Below, piece after piece: positions 1-7,029 of a stretch of DNA of 28,498 nt. Every line of letters starts with the position of its first letter. Position 1 is the first letter of the stretch. The notes beneath the pieces are model-generated. The model did no database searches. It was not told where the DNA came from and worked only from the letters and a program-made list of their open reading frames with translations. Source of the DNA: Eubacteriales bacterium. GTDB lineage: Bacteria; Bacillota_A; Clostridia; Christensenellales; Aristaeellaceae. The stretch is taken from positions 1 through 28,498 of the forward strand of contig JAUMYC010000004.1 of NCBI GenBank assembly GCA_030528845.1, read 5' to 3'. Made by a program: the position numbers and the translations under genes.

Positions 1-540
1 ATCTACGACCCGAACGGCATCGATCTGGCCGCCGTCAAGCAGATCAAGGAAGTGCGGCGCGGACGCATCAAGGAATATATCGCAGACCATCCGCAGGCCG
101 AATATCACGAGGACGGCATCGTCTGGTCCGTCAAGTGCGACATCGCCCTGCCCTGCGCCACGCAGAACGAGCTCAGGCTCGACGGCGCGCAGGCGCTGGT
201 GGCCAACGGCGTGACCGCCGTGTGCGAGGGCGCGAACATGCCCTCCACCCCGGAAGCCGTCGCGCACATGCAGGCAAACGGCGTGCTCTTTGCCCCAGGC
301 AAGGCCGCAAATGCCGGCGGCGTTGCTACCTCCGCTCTGGAAATGAGCCAGAACAGCCAGAGGCTGAGCTGGACGTTCGAAGAGGTGGACGAAAAGCTGC
401 ACGGCATCATGGTCGGCATCTGCAACAGCGTGATGAACGCAGCCGAGGAATACGGCTACACCGACAACTTCGTCGTCGGCGCGAACATCGCGGGCTTTGT
501 GAAGGTGGCCGAGGCCATGCTCGCACAGGGCGTGTGCTGA
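1..540 (+). CDS. gdhA: NADP-type glutamate dehydrogenase, C-terminal part (5' end outside window)
   Basis: This is the last 179 codons of a glutamate dehydrogenase, which interconverts glutamate and 2-oxoglutarate plus ammonium in the cytoplasm. The frame is open from base 1, so the gene enters from the left edge. About 60% of the usual 440-450 residue protein is missing. Visible family signatures are the nucleotide-domain segment CDIALPCATQNEL, the stretch VCEGANMPSTPEA, and the glycine/alanine-rich APGKAANAGGVATSALEMSQN, all typical of hexameric bacterial GdhA. The NADP preference is inferred from resemblance to that class, because the cofactor loop is not in the window. An intrinsic terminator follows 15 bases after the stop, so this gene ends its transcript and is independent of the next operon. 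Confidence 0.93.
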   Translation: MYDPNGIDLAAVKQIKEVRRGRIKEYIADHPQAEYHEDGIVWSVKCDIALPCATQNELRLDGAQALVANGVTAVCEGANMPSTPEAVAHMQANGVLFAPGKAANAGGVATSALEMSQNSQRLSWTFEEVDEKLHGIMVGICNSVMNAAEEYGYTDNFVVGANIAGFVKVAEAMLAQGVC

Positions 541-554
541 ACATTATATCCACA

Positions 555-586
555 GGGGAACGGTTTGCGCCGTTCCCCTTTTTTTT
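555..586 (+). terminator. Intrinsic terminator of gdhA
   Basis: A perfect 9-bp stem (GGGGAACGG at 555-563 with CCGTTCCCC at 570-578) has a 6-nt loop and is followed by eight T residues. Confidence 0.92.
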
Positions 587-663
587 AGATTTTCCGTGGA
601 ATACCGGCTGTGCCAAAAACGCGTCGTCACGCAGGCCAAACGCAGCGAATTTTGAGAAACCTA

Positions 664-692
664 TTGCGCGCGCGGCGGATTTGCGCGATACT
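664..692 (+). promoter_or_regulatory. Weak candidate promoter for the GNAT operon
   Basis: TTGCGC (664-669) and GATACT (687-692) are 17 bp apart. The match to the sigma-A consensus is modest, and it is proposed mainly because a terminator precedes this gap and a new operon begins at 725. Confidence 0.25.
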
Positions 693-724
693 GTCGGTAT
701 AGAAAAACACAGGGAGGGACAAAG

Positions 725-1207
725 ATGAGTCAGGGAGCGGATATGCTGGTGAAACTGTATGACCCGCGCGTGGAGATCGACCATGCGCTGGAGGCCGCGC
801 TGAAGCAGGAGGGCATCGTGATCAAAAAGGCGCTCTCCCCCAACCGCGACGATGTATACCGCTTTGTGCGGGAACGCTTTACCACGGGCTGGGCCAACGA
901 GGCGGACAGCGGCATCCTCAAGGGCGGCTGCTATCTGGCCGTGAAGGACAAAAAGATCGTCGGCTTTGCGGCCTATGAGGGCCTGTTTCCGAATTTCTTC
1001 GGCCCGACGGGCGTGGCGGAGGAAATGCGCGGCAAGGGGATCGGACGCGCGCTGCTGCTGCGCTGTCTGGTGGCCATGCGCGAAAAGGGCTATCGCTATG
1101 CGATCATCGGCTGGACCGGCCCGCAGGAATTCTACGCCAAATGCTGCGGCGCGCAGGTCATCCCGGATTCCATCCCCGGCTCCTACAGCGATCTGATCGA
1201 CATCTGA
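725..1207 (+). CDS. GNAT-family N-acetyltransferase
   Basis: This 160-residue protein has the acetyl-CoA-binding signature of GNAT enzymes: PTGVAEEMRGKGIGRALLL at about residues 94-112, with the R-G-K-G-I-G pyrophosphate loop, and a C-terminal EFYAKCCGA segment like the family's last strand-helix motif. The substrate cannot be read from the sequence. The start is set by GGAGG at 714-718, six bases before the ATG. It is the first gene of a run on the plus strand, 29 bp before a beta-lactamase-fold hydrolase. GNAT and beta-lactamase-fold genes also occur together in the Bacillus subtilis ybb cell-wall recycling cluster, but no murQ or nagZ is present here, so that parallel is only suggestive. 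Confidence 0.85.
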   Translation: MSQGADMLVKLYDPRVEIDHALEAALKQEGIVIKKALSPNRDDVYRFVRERFTTGWANEADSGILKGGCYLAVKDKKIVGFAAYEGLFPNFFGPTGVAEEMRGKGIGRALLLRCLVAMREKGYRYAIIGWTGPQEFYAKCCGAQVIPDSIPGSYSDLIDI

Positions 1208-1236
1208 ACGCAAGATAACGGAGGGAAATAAAAAAA

Positions 1237-2730
1237 ATGAGCGAAATGCACCCCTTCTCCAAATGCACGCCGGAACAAGCGGGCATCCCCTCGGCGGCGA
1301 TCGAAAAATACCTGCGCGCGATCACCGAAAACGAGCTGTACATGCACGGGCTGATGATCGTGCGGCACGGAAAATGCCTGCACGAGACCTACTGGAAGCC
1401 CTTTGACGAACATTTCCCGCACAGGCTGTATTCCTGCTCGAAGTCCTTCGTGGCGGTCGCGGTCGGCCTGGCCGTCGAGCAGGGCTATTTCACGCTCGAG
1501 AGCAAGTGCGTCGACTTCTTCCCGGACTATCTGCCGGAGAACGTACACCCCTATCTGGCCCAGATGACCGTGCGCGACCTGCTGCGCATGGCTTCCTGCT
1601 GGACAAAGGGCTCCAACTACAGCCCGGCGGACGCGGACTGGATCGAGACCTTCTTTACGGACGAGGTCTCGCACGTGCCCGGCACCCTGTTCAACTACTG
1701 CACCAGCGGCACCACCATGCTCTGCGTCATCCTCAAGCGCGCGACAGGCAAGGATTTTATGGAGATCCTGCGTCCCGTGTTCGACAGGATCGGCGTTTCC
1801 AAGGACGCCTTCTGCGTGCAGGCGCCGATGGGCAAAAACGGCCATTTTGAATGGGGCGGCAGCGGCGTGGTCATGACGATGCGCGATTTTGCCAAATTTG
1901 CAAGCCTGTGCATGCACATGGGCGAATTCGAGGGCGAATACATCCTGCCGCGCGAGTATATGCGCGAGGCCACGACAAGCCAGATCGACAACAGCCTCAC
2001 CGGCGGCGATATGGACACCATGCTCGGCTACGGATACCAATTCTGGATGGCAAGGCACGGCGGCTTCGCCTTCTACGGCATGGGCGGCCAGTACGCGATC
2101 TGCATCCCGGAGAAGGATCTGATGGTGGTCACGACGGGCTACGAGGAGCTGCAGAAGACAGACCGGCTGGAGATCTTCCGCGCGCTCTGGCGCGAGATCT
2201 GGCCGTATCTCTCCGACGAGCCCCTGCCCGAGGACGAACAGGCGCAAAAGAGCCTTGCACAGTTCAGCGAGAGCGTCGCTCTGCCGCACGCGCCGGGCAA
2301 TGCGCACTGCGCGCTGGAACGGGAGATCGACAAAAAGACCTATATCATGAACGAAAACCCGATGGGCATGAAGCAAATGCGCCTGAGCTTCCGGGAAGAG
2401 AGCGTGCTCTGGGAGTATGAAAACGCCACGGGCGAGCATGCGCTGGAGCTGGGGCTGGGCCGCAATGTGCAGCAGGCGTTCCCGGAGCGCTATTGCGCCG
2501 CGAAGATCGACCAGCGCGCCGAAACGGGCTACCGCTGCTTTGCCAGCGCGGGCTGGACGAGCGAGGACACGCTCGGCCTGCATGTACACGTGGCCGACGA
2601 TTATCTCGGCCAGCTGCGCATGAAGCTCTGCTTCAAGGGCGACAGCGTAAATCTGCTGGGCTATAAACACGCGGAATGGTTCATGGACGAATTCGTCGGC
2701 AACGCGACCGGCCACAGAAAAGGAGAATAA
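1237..2730 (+). CDS. Serine hydrolase of the class C beta-lactamase / penicillin-binding fold
   Basis: This 497-residue protein has the active-site SxxK tetrad as Ser66-Cys-Ser-Lys69 in RLYSCSKSF and a second motif Tyr154-Cys-Thr in LFNYCTSGT. That replaces the usual Tyr-x-Asn. A late glycine-rich YGMGGQY segment probably stands for the third motif. No signal peptide is seen, so it is likely cytoplasmic and more likely an esterase, amidase or peptidase than a secreted beta-lactamase. About 120 residues follow the hydrolase domain and form an extra C-terminal region. GGAGGG precedes the ATG. The next gene's ribosome binding site lies in the last codons of this one, which indicates coupled expression. 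The substrate is unknown. Confidence 0.85.
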   Translation: MSEMHPFSKCTPEQAGIPSAAIEKYLRAITENELYMHGLMIVRHGKCLHETYWKPFDEHFPHRLYSCSKSFVAVAVGLAVEQGYFTLESKCVDFFPDYLPENVHPYLAQMTVRDLLRMASCWTKGSNYSPADADWIETFFTDEVSHVPGTLFNYCTSGTTMLCVILKRATGKDFMEILRPVFDRIGVSKDAFCVQAPMGKNGHFEWGGSGVVMTMRDFAKFASLCMHMGEFEGEYILPREYMREATTSQIDNSLTGGDMDTMLGYGYQFWMARHGGFAFYGMGGQYAICIPEKDLMVVTTGYEELQKTDRLEIFRALWREIWPYLSDEPLPEDEQAQKSLAQFSESVALPHAPGNAHCALEREIDKKTYIMNENPMGMKQMRLSFREESVLWEYENATGEHALELGLGRNVQQAFPERYCAAKIDQRAETGYRCFASAGWTSEDTLGLHVHVADDYLGQLRMKLCFKGDSVNLLGYKHAEWFMDEFVGNATGHRKGE

Positions 2731-2735
2731 AAAAA

Positions 2736-3695
2736 ATGACGATCATCGTATGCATGCCCGTGACCGAGGAGCACAAAAAATGGCTGTATGAGGCTGCGGG
2801 CGAGGACGAACTGATCTTCTGCGAGCAGAACGAACTGCCCGCGGAAGCGCTTGCGCAGGCGGAAGTGATCATCGGCAATTCGCCGGTGGAATGCCTCAAG
2901 GAGGCCAACAATCTCAGGCTCTTGCAGATCAACAGCGCGGGCACGGGCCCGTATCCGGCGCTGGAAAAAATGCAGCCGCAGGCCGCGCTCTGCTGCGCGA
3001 CGGGCAGCTACGGCCTCGCCATCTCCGAGCATATGATCGGCTCTCTTCTGATGATGATGAAAAACCTGTCCTTCTACCGCGACCAGCAGTTCGAAGGCAA
3101 GTGGGAATCGCACGGCTTCGTGGACGCCATTTCCGGCTCGAAGGTCTTGGCGCTGGGCATGGGCGACATCGGCAGCGCCTTTGCCGAGCGCATGCACGCG
3201 CTGGGCGCGAGCGTCGTAGGCGTGCGGCGCAGCGCGGCGGAAGTGCCCCCCTATTGCGAGGCTGTCTATCCGGTGGAAAAGCTGGACGAGATCCTTCCGC
3301 AGTTCGACATCATCGGCCTGTCCATGCCGGAAACGAACGAGACCATCGGCATGCTCAGCGAAAAGCGCTTCGGCCTGATGAAGGACGGCGTATACATCGT
3401 GAACGTGGGCCGCGGAAGCGCCATCGATCAGGAGGCGCTTCTGCAGGCGCTGCGCAGCGGCAAGGTGAAGGGCGCGTCTCTGGACGTGACCACGCCCGAG
3501 CCCCTGCCGGCCGATCATCCTCTTTGGAAGGAGCCGCGCTGCGTGATCACGCCGCATATCTCCGGCGGCTATCGCCTGCCCGCCACCCATTCCAAGATCA
3601 TCCGCCTGGCCTGCCGCAACCTCTGCGCGCTGCGCGAAGGCAGGCCGCTCGAGAGCCGCGTGGACTACGCGACGACCTACAGCAGACGGCGCTGA
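2736..3695 (+). CDS. D-2-hydroxyacid dehydrogenase family protein
   Basis: This 319-residue protein belongs to the NAD(P)-dependent D-isomer-specific 2-hydroxyacid dehydrogenases, which reduce 2-oxoacids to D-2-hydroxyacids or the reverse. The Rossmann loop Gly141-Met-Gly143-Asp-Ile-Gly146 is present. The catalytic triad positions are visible as Arg226 (NVGRGSAID), Glu255 (TTPEPLP) and His274 (ITPHISGG). The ATG at 2736 is chosen because AAGGAG lies 11 bases upstream, overlapping the end of the preceding gene. The open frame begins further upstream but would overlap the hydrolase. The exact substrate cannot be assigned. It is third in the GNAT/hydrolase operon, and no terminator separates it from the leader of the efflux gene downstream. 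Confidence 0.9.
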   Translation: MTIIVCMPVTEEHKKWLYEAAGEDELIFCEQNELPAEALAQAEVIIGNSPVECLKEANNLRLLQINSAGTGPYPALEKMQPQAALCCATGSYGLAISEHMIGSLLMMMKNLSFYRDQQFEGKWESHGFVDAISGSKVLALGMGDIGSAFAERMHALGASVVGVRRSAAEVPPYCEAVYPVEKLDEILPQFDIIGLSMPETNETIGMLSEKRFGLMKDGVYIVNVGRGSAIDQEALLQALRSGKVKGASLDVTTPEPLPADHPLWKEPRCVITPHISGGYRLPATHSKIIRLACRNLCALREGRPLESRVDYATTYSRRR

Positions 3696-3697
3696 AC

Positions 3698-3731
3698 GCG
3701 CCTTTGCATTTTTTCTCAAAAAAGGAGGCGC
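3698..3731 (+). promoter_or_regulatory. Hairpin covering the leader-ORF ribosome binding site
   Basis: GCGCC (3698-3702) can pair with GGCGC (3727-3731), and TTTTTT (3709-3714) with AAAAAA (3718-3723) around a CTC loop. The Shine-Dalgarno of the leader ORF (AAGGAGG, 3722-3728) lies in the 3' arm. A long T-run sits inside the stem and not after it, so this is not a standard terminator. Confidence 0.4.
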
Positions 3732-3737
3732 TTTGCG

Positions 3738-3776
3738 GTGATCCTTGCCATTGATGAAGCTCTGGGCAGAGTCTGA
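3738..3776 (+). CDS. Candidate 12-codon leader peptide ahead of the efflux gene
   Basis: This short ORF starts with GTG and encodes MILAIDEALGRV. It is preceded at nine bases by AAGGAGG (3722-3728), the best Shine-Dalgarno in the neighbourhood, although no longer protein starts there. It ends 88 bases before the MFS start codon. Codons 8-10 contain GCTCTGGGC (3759-3767), which can pair with a segment just after the stop codon. That is the layout expected of a ribosome-stalling leader peptide such as those before erm genes. It carries no stalling motif that I recognise. The coding claim rests only on the start signal and position. Confidence 0.4.
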   Translation: MILAIDEALGRV

Positions 3777-3861
3777 GGACGAGCCTGCGCAGAGCGAACA
3801 AATCCGATCGTCCGAAAGGCTTTGCTCGGTTTGTATGCACAGAATAACAAGGGAGCAAAGC
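3759..3861 (+). promoter_or_regulatory. Predicted translational attenuator (four pairing segments) of the MFS gene
   Basis: Segment 1 (GCTCTG 3759-3764 plus GGC 3765-3767) pairs with segment 2 (CAGAGC 3790-3795 plus GCC 3783-3785). Segment 3 (GCTTTGCTC 3819-3827) is a perfect 9-bp complement of segment 4 (GAGCAAAGC 3853-3861), which contains part of the MFS Shine-Dalgarno and ends three bases before its ATG. Segment 2 (3789-3795) can instead pair with segment 3 (3819-3825) over 7 bp with one G-U, which would release the RBS. The pairings are read directly from the sequence. The switching is inferred by analogy with ermC-type attenuation. Confidence 0.5.
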
Positions 3862-3864
3862 ACA

Positions 3865-5151
3865 ATGAAAAAGACAATATACTTTGGTGAACTTCGGGAT
3901 TTTCTGATCTTATGGCTGACCCAGTCGCTCTCGGCGCTGGGCAGCGCGATGACGAATTTCGCGCTGATCGTCTGGTCGTATCAGGCCAGAGGCAGCGCGC
4001 TGACCACGGCGCTTTTGAGCGTATGCTCCTATGCGCCCTATGTGCTCATGAGCATTTTTGCCGGGTCGCTTTCCGACCGATGGAGCAAAAAGAAGATCAT
4101 GCTGGCCTGCGACTGCTTTGCGGCGGCCTGCACGCTTTGCGTGCTGCTGTTGCTGCGCACGGATGCTCTGCAGGTGGGGCATCTCTATGTGCTCAACGCG
4201 CTCTCCGGGCTGATGAACACGCTGCAGCAGCCGGCAAGCGACGTGACGACGACCTTGCTCACGCCCAAGGAGCACTATCAGCGCGTGAGCGGCCTGCGCT
4301 CACTGTCCAATTCTGCGATAAACATCCTCGCGCCCGTGCTTGCGACAGCCCTGCTCGCCTTTGCGGGCATCGAAGCCGTGATCGCCTTCGATCTGCTCAC
4401 CTTCGCGGCGGCGTTTACCGCGCTGGCGTTTTTCGTGCGCATCCCGCAGACGAAGGGCGAGACCGGGCCGAAGGAGGGCATGCTCGCCTCCGCAAGAACG
4501 GGGCTGCGATTCCTGCGGAAAAACCGAGGCATCTTCGACCTGATGCTGTTTCTGGCCGCCATCAACCTGACCGCCTCGATGTACAACGCGGCCTTTCCGG
4601 CGATGATCCTCTCCCTCGCGGACGAGAAGGCGCTGGGGCTGGTGAACACGGTCTCGGGGCTGGCGATGGTCGCCGGAAGCCTTCTGGCCGCCTCTCTGCC
4701 CGCGCCGAAGAGCCGCGTGCGCGTGATCTGCAACACGCTGCTCCTTTCCATGAGCACGGAGAATTTCTTCCTCGCCTTCGGAAAGAGCACGCCTGTGTGG
4801 TGTGTCGGCGCCGTGCTGGGCTGGCTGTGCATCCCGCTGATGAACGCCAACCTCGACGTGGTCATGCGCAGCCGCATCCCGGTGGAGCTGCAGGGGCGCG
4901 TGTTTGCCGCGCGCAACACCTTTCAGTTTTTCACCATCCCCGTGGGCTATATGCTCGGCGGATATCTGGTGGACCGGGTGTTCGAGCCCGTGATGGCGCT
5001 CGCACAGCCCGGCAGCCTGCTCTGCACGCTCTTCGGCAGCGGCAAGGGCTCCGGCGCGGCGCTGTTTTTCTTCTGCATCGCGTGGGTCGGCGTGCTGACC
5101 TGTCTCATTTTCCGGCGCGACAGGCATATCCGGGCACTGGAGAAAAACTGA
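3865..5151 (+). CDS. MFS transporter, drug (macrolide-type) efflux-like
   Basis: This 428-residue, strongly hydrophobic protein is the size of 12-helix MFS exporters. Its cytoplasmic loop GSLSDRWSKKK after the second helix is the family's motif A. The overall look, from the LRDFLILWLTQSLSALGSAM start to the LQGRVFAARN segment near helix 10, resembles the Mef/Cmr-like efflux subgroup, so export of a drug or other hydrophobic compound is likely. An in-frame upstream TTG (3745) would add 40 polar residues atypical of the family. The ATG at 3865 with AAGGGAG at 3849-3855 is therefore preferred. That ribosome binding site lies in a hairpin downstream of a leader ORF. A strong terminator follows. 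The actual substrate is unknown. Confidence 0.85.
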   Translation: MKKTIYFGELRDFLILWLTQSLSALGSAMTNFALIVWSYQARGSALTTALLSVCSYAPYVLMSIFAGSLSDRWSKKKIMLACDCFAAACTLCVLLLLRTDALQVGHLYVLNALSGLMNTLQQPASDVTTTLLTPKEHYQRVSGLRSLSNSAINILAPVLATALLAFAGIEAVIAFDLLTFAAAFTALAFFVRIPQTKGETGPKEGMLASARTGLRFLRKNRGIFDLMLFLAAINLTASMYNAAFPAMILSLADEKALGLVNTVSGLAMVAGSLLAASLPAPKSRVRVICNTLLLSMSTENFFLAFGKSTPVWCVGAVLGWLCIPLMNANLDVVMRSRIPVELQGRVFAARNTFQFFTIPVGYMLGGYLVDRVFEPVMALAQPGSLLCTLFGSGKGSGAALFFFCIAWVGVLTCLIFRRDRHIRALEKN

Positions 5152-5163
5152 TCGCAACATGCA

Positions 5164-5203
5164 AAAAGAGAGCCTCCCTTGTCCGAAAGGGAGGCTCTCT
5201 TTT
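5164..5203. terminator. Bidirectional intrinsic terminator between convergent operons
   Basis: A 17-bp perfect stem (5164-5180 with 5187-5203) around a 6-nt loop is A-rich on its left and T-rich on its right. It can therefore stop both the MFS transcript and the converging kinase transcript ending at 5224. Confidence 0.93.
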
Positions 5204-5223
5204 GTTTATCTGTCTGGGCGCGC

Positions 5224-6279
5224 TCAGCCCTCGCCGGGCACGAGGATCAAATTTTTGTCCTCCAAAATGGAGAACGCCTCGGCGTAATGATTTTCCATGG
5301 GGATCCACTCCTCCACGAAACGGCGCAGCATCGTCTCACCGTTGCGCGCAAGGATGCGCTCCTTCTGTACCTCCGGGGAGACCTTCACCCATGCGCGCAC
5401 GTCGTAAATATCGCCGAAATGGGGGTGCAGGCTGTAGCTGCCCTCCACGATGCGCACCTTTTTGGGCTCGACCCGCTTTTCTTCTCCGAGCGTGCCGGCA
5501 GAGCAGTCGTAGGCGCGGAAGACGACCTCCCCGCTCAGCGGGACGCTGCCGATCTCCTCGTAAAAGCGCTCGTAATCCACATTGCCGCCGGGCTGCGCGA
5601 GCCTCTCGGGCGTCTTGCGTGCAAAGGGCAGAAAATAATCGTCCATATGGAACAGCTGCGCGTCGTAGACCTCGGCCAGAATGGCGGAAAAAGTGCTCTT
5701 TCCCCCGCCGCACATGCCGTCGATCGCCACGCTCGCCTCGCCTTTATCGGCCAGAGCGGCGTCGATAGCCCGCAGAACGCCAAGGAGCCTGTCCGTTTCC
5801 TTCGGCACAAGGCGATAGGCGGGCGCATACTGCTGCCGATACGCGGGCGTATGGCTGACGGCGGGACATCCCTGCGCGCGATAGCCTTCGAGATACTCCG
5901 CCAGCGCCTGCGCGGAAAAGGGCGCGAGGCCCTCCTGCGCCAGCTGCGCGAGGACGGCCAGCTTTTCCTCAAAGCCCTGCATCGTGCCACAGGCGTGGTT
6001 TGCCGTATAGCAGAACAGCGCCGCGATCGTTTCCGGGCGCAGGCCGCCCAACTCATGCGCGCTCAGATACAATCTCTGATATCCGCCGATATGCTCCAGC
6101 AGCGGACTGCCCGTCTGCCCGGTCTGCGCGATCTCCTCGCGCAGGCGCGCAAGGGCCTGTTCCCGGCCGGGGATCATATGCCCGCCGCCGAATTCGCTCT
6201 GGTAGCACAGCTTGACCGCGTCCTGCGGCTGCATGAGGGGGTAGCGTTCAAAATGAGATCGCAGAATGTTCCGCATCAT
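5224..6279 (-). CDS. Uridine-kinase-like P-loop kinase with an unknown N-terminal domain
   Basis: This 351-residue protein has two parts. Residues from about 180 form a P-loop kinase of the uridine kinase / phosphoribulokinase type: Walker A is GMCGGGKST at residues 188-196, followed by the MDDYFLP segment that follows the P-loop in uridine kinases. Residues 1-170 form a separate helical region with the conserved-looking stretch CYQSEFGGGHMIPG. I cannot assign it. The fusion makes the protein much longer than a standard uridine kinase (about 210). The ATG at 6279 has AAGGAAGG ten bases upstream, overlapping the stop of the ECF S component gene, so the two are translationally close. A kinase behind an uptake component suggests phosphorylation of the imported compound; that is inference. 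Confidence 0.75.
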   Translation of the reverse strand: MMRNILRSHFERYPLMQPQDAVKLCYQSEFGGGHMIPGREQALARLREEIAQTGQTGSPLLEHIGGYQRLYLSAHELGGLRPETIAALFCYTANHACGTMQGFEEKLAVLAQLAQEGLAPFSAQALAEYLEGYRAQGCPAVSHTPAYRQQYAPAYRLVPKETDRLLGVLRAIDAALADKGEASVAIDGMCGGGKSTFSAILAEVYDAQLFHMDDYFLPFARKTPERLAQPGGNVDYERFYEEIGSVPLSGEVVFRAYDCSAGTLGEEKRVEPKKVRIVEGSYSLHPHFGDIYDVRAWVKVSPEVQKERILARNGETMLRRFVEEWIPMENHYAEAFSILEDKNLILVPGEG

Positions 6280-6285
6280 GTTTTT

Positions 6286-6825
6286 TTATCCTTCCTTTTT
6301 CATCACGCCGGCCCTGCGCAGCGCGAGCACGATGGGCGGGATGATGGCGATATGCAGGATGATGCCCGGCACGGCGTTGAGCACCGCGCCCGCAGCAAAG
6401 GCCTGCCAGCCGAACTGCGCGCCCATGGCGCTGTTGAGCGCAAACGCGGCTGCGCCCCAGACGATGCGCCCGACGATCATCGCGCCGACGAGCGCGGCAT
6501 AGACATTGGCGGCCGTCTTGGGCAGCAGCTTGTACAGCATGCCCGCGGCAAAGCCGTAGGCGGCCAGCTCAAAGGCCATGGCAGCGGCGGTGGGCATCAT
6601 CGGCGGCATGCCGAAGAGCGCCGAGCGCAGCAGCGGCACCACCGCGCCGACGATCAGGCCCCATTTCCAGCCGCAGACAAAGCCGCACAGCAGCACGGGG
6701 ATGTGCATGGGGCTGAGCTTGGAGCCGATCTGCGGGATCTGACCGGTCAGAAACGGCAAGAGCAGGCCGAGCGCGAGAAAGAGCGCCGAAAAGACGAGTT
6801 TGCGGATGGTATCCCTGTTTTCCAT
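6286..6825 (-). CDS. ECF transporter substrate-binding (S) component
   Basis: This 179-residue membrane protein has about five or six hydrophobic segments and the pattern of ECF transporter S components. That includes an N-terminal LVFSALFLALGLLLP helix, the loop SKLSPMHIPVLLCGF, and a central glycine/proline-rich re-entrant region. S components bind a vitamin or similar micronutrient and dock onto a shared EcfA/A'/T module, which is not in this window. The ligand cannot be read off. The ATG at 6825 has GGAGGAAAC eight bases upstream. It has its own consensus-like promoter and a roughly 140-nt leader with alternative hairpins. The next gene, a P-loop kinase, starts six bases after it. Confidence 0.8.
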   Translation of the reverse strand: MENRDTIRKLVFSALFLALGLLLPFLTGQIPQIGSKLSPMHIPVLLCGFVCGWKWGLIVGAVVPLLRSALFGMPPMMPTAAAMAFELAAYGFAAGMLYKLLPKTAANVYAALVGAMIVGRIVWGAAAFALNSAMGAQFGWQAFAAGAVLNAVPGIILHIAIIPPIVLALRRAGVMKKEG

Positions 6826-6856
6826 TTGTGTTTCCTCCGTTTTTCTGTGCGATGCG

Positions 6857-6918
6857 GGCATAAAAAAGTATGCCGTGAAGAGACACGGCTGCGCCGTGCA
6901 AATGCCTTCATGGCATAC
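6857..6918 (-). promoter_or_regulatory. Structured leader of the ECF/kinase operon with mutually exclusive hairpins
   Basis: Read on the minus strand, GTATGCC (6918-6912) can pair with GGCAT (6906-6902) as a local hairpin or with GGCATAC (6874-6868) as a long-range stem. GCCGTG (6889-6884) can pair with CACGGC upstream (6898-6893, loop GCA) or downstream (6878-6873, loop of six). GGCATA (6873-6868 region) can also pair with TATGCC (6862-6857). A T6 run (6867-6862) follows directly. I do not recognise a known riboswitch class. Such competing pairings are typical of attenuators or riboswitches. Confidence 0.45.
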
Positions 6919-6975
6919 GTTTTTGCTATAAACAAATGACCCCTTTTGCCGGCTTCTGCCGGGCGCGTATGCATA

Positions 6976-7005
6976 ACAATAGCACATCCGGCTCGGCCCT
7001 GTCAA
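6976..7005 (-). promoter_or_regulatory. Promoter of the ECF/kinase operon
   Basis: On the minus strand a perfect TTGACA (7005-7000) lies 18 bp from TATTGT (6981-6976), which carries an extended -10 TG. Transcription would begin near 6969, giving a leader of about 145 nt. Confidence 0.75.
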
Positions 7006-7029
7006 GCCCCGCGGGGAGAGCGGCCTCGT

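Noticed and set aside
1183..2715. A 510-codon minus-strand frame opposite the serine hydrolase
   Set aside because: The plus-strand protein has the SxxK motif, a good ribosome binding site and operon spacing. The antisense frame has no family features.
3745..3864. A 40-residue N-terminal extension of the MFS transporter from an upstream TTG
   Set aside because: It is polar, unlike the family's usual start, and has no ribosome binding site at a fitting distance. The ATG at 3865 does.
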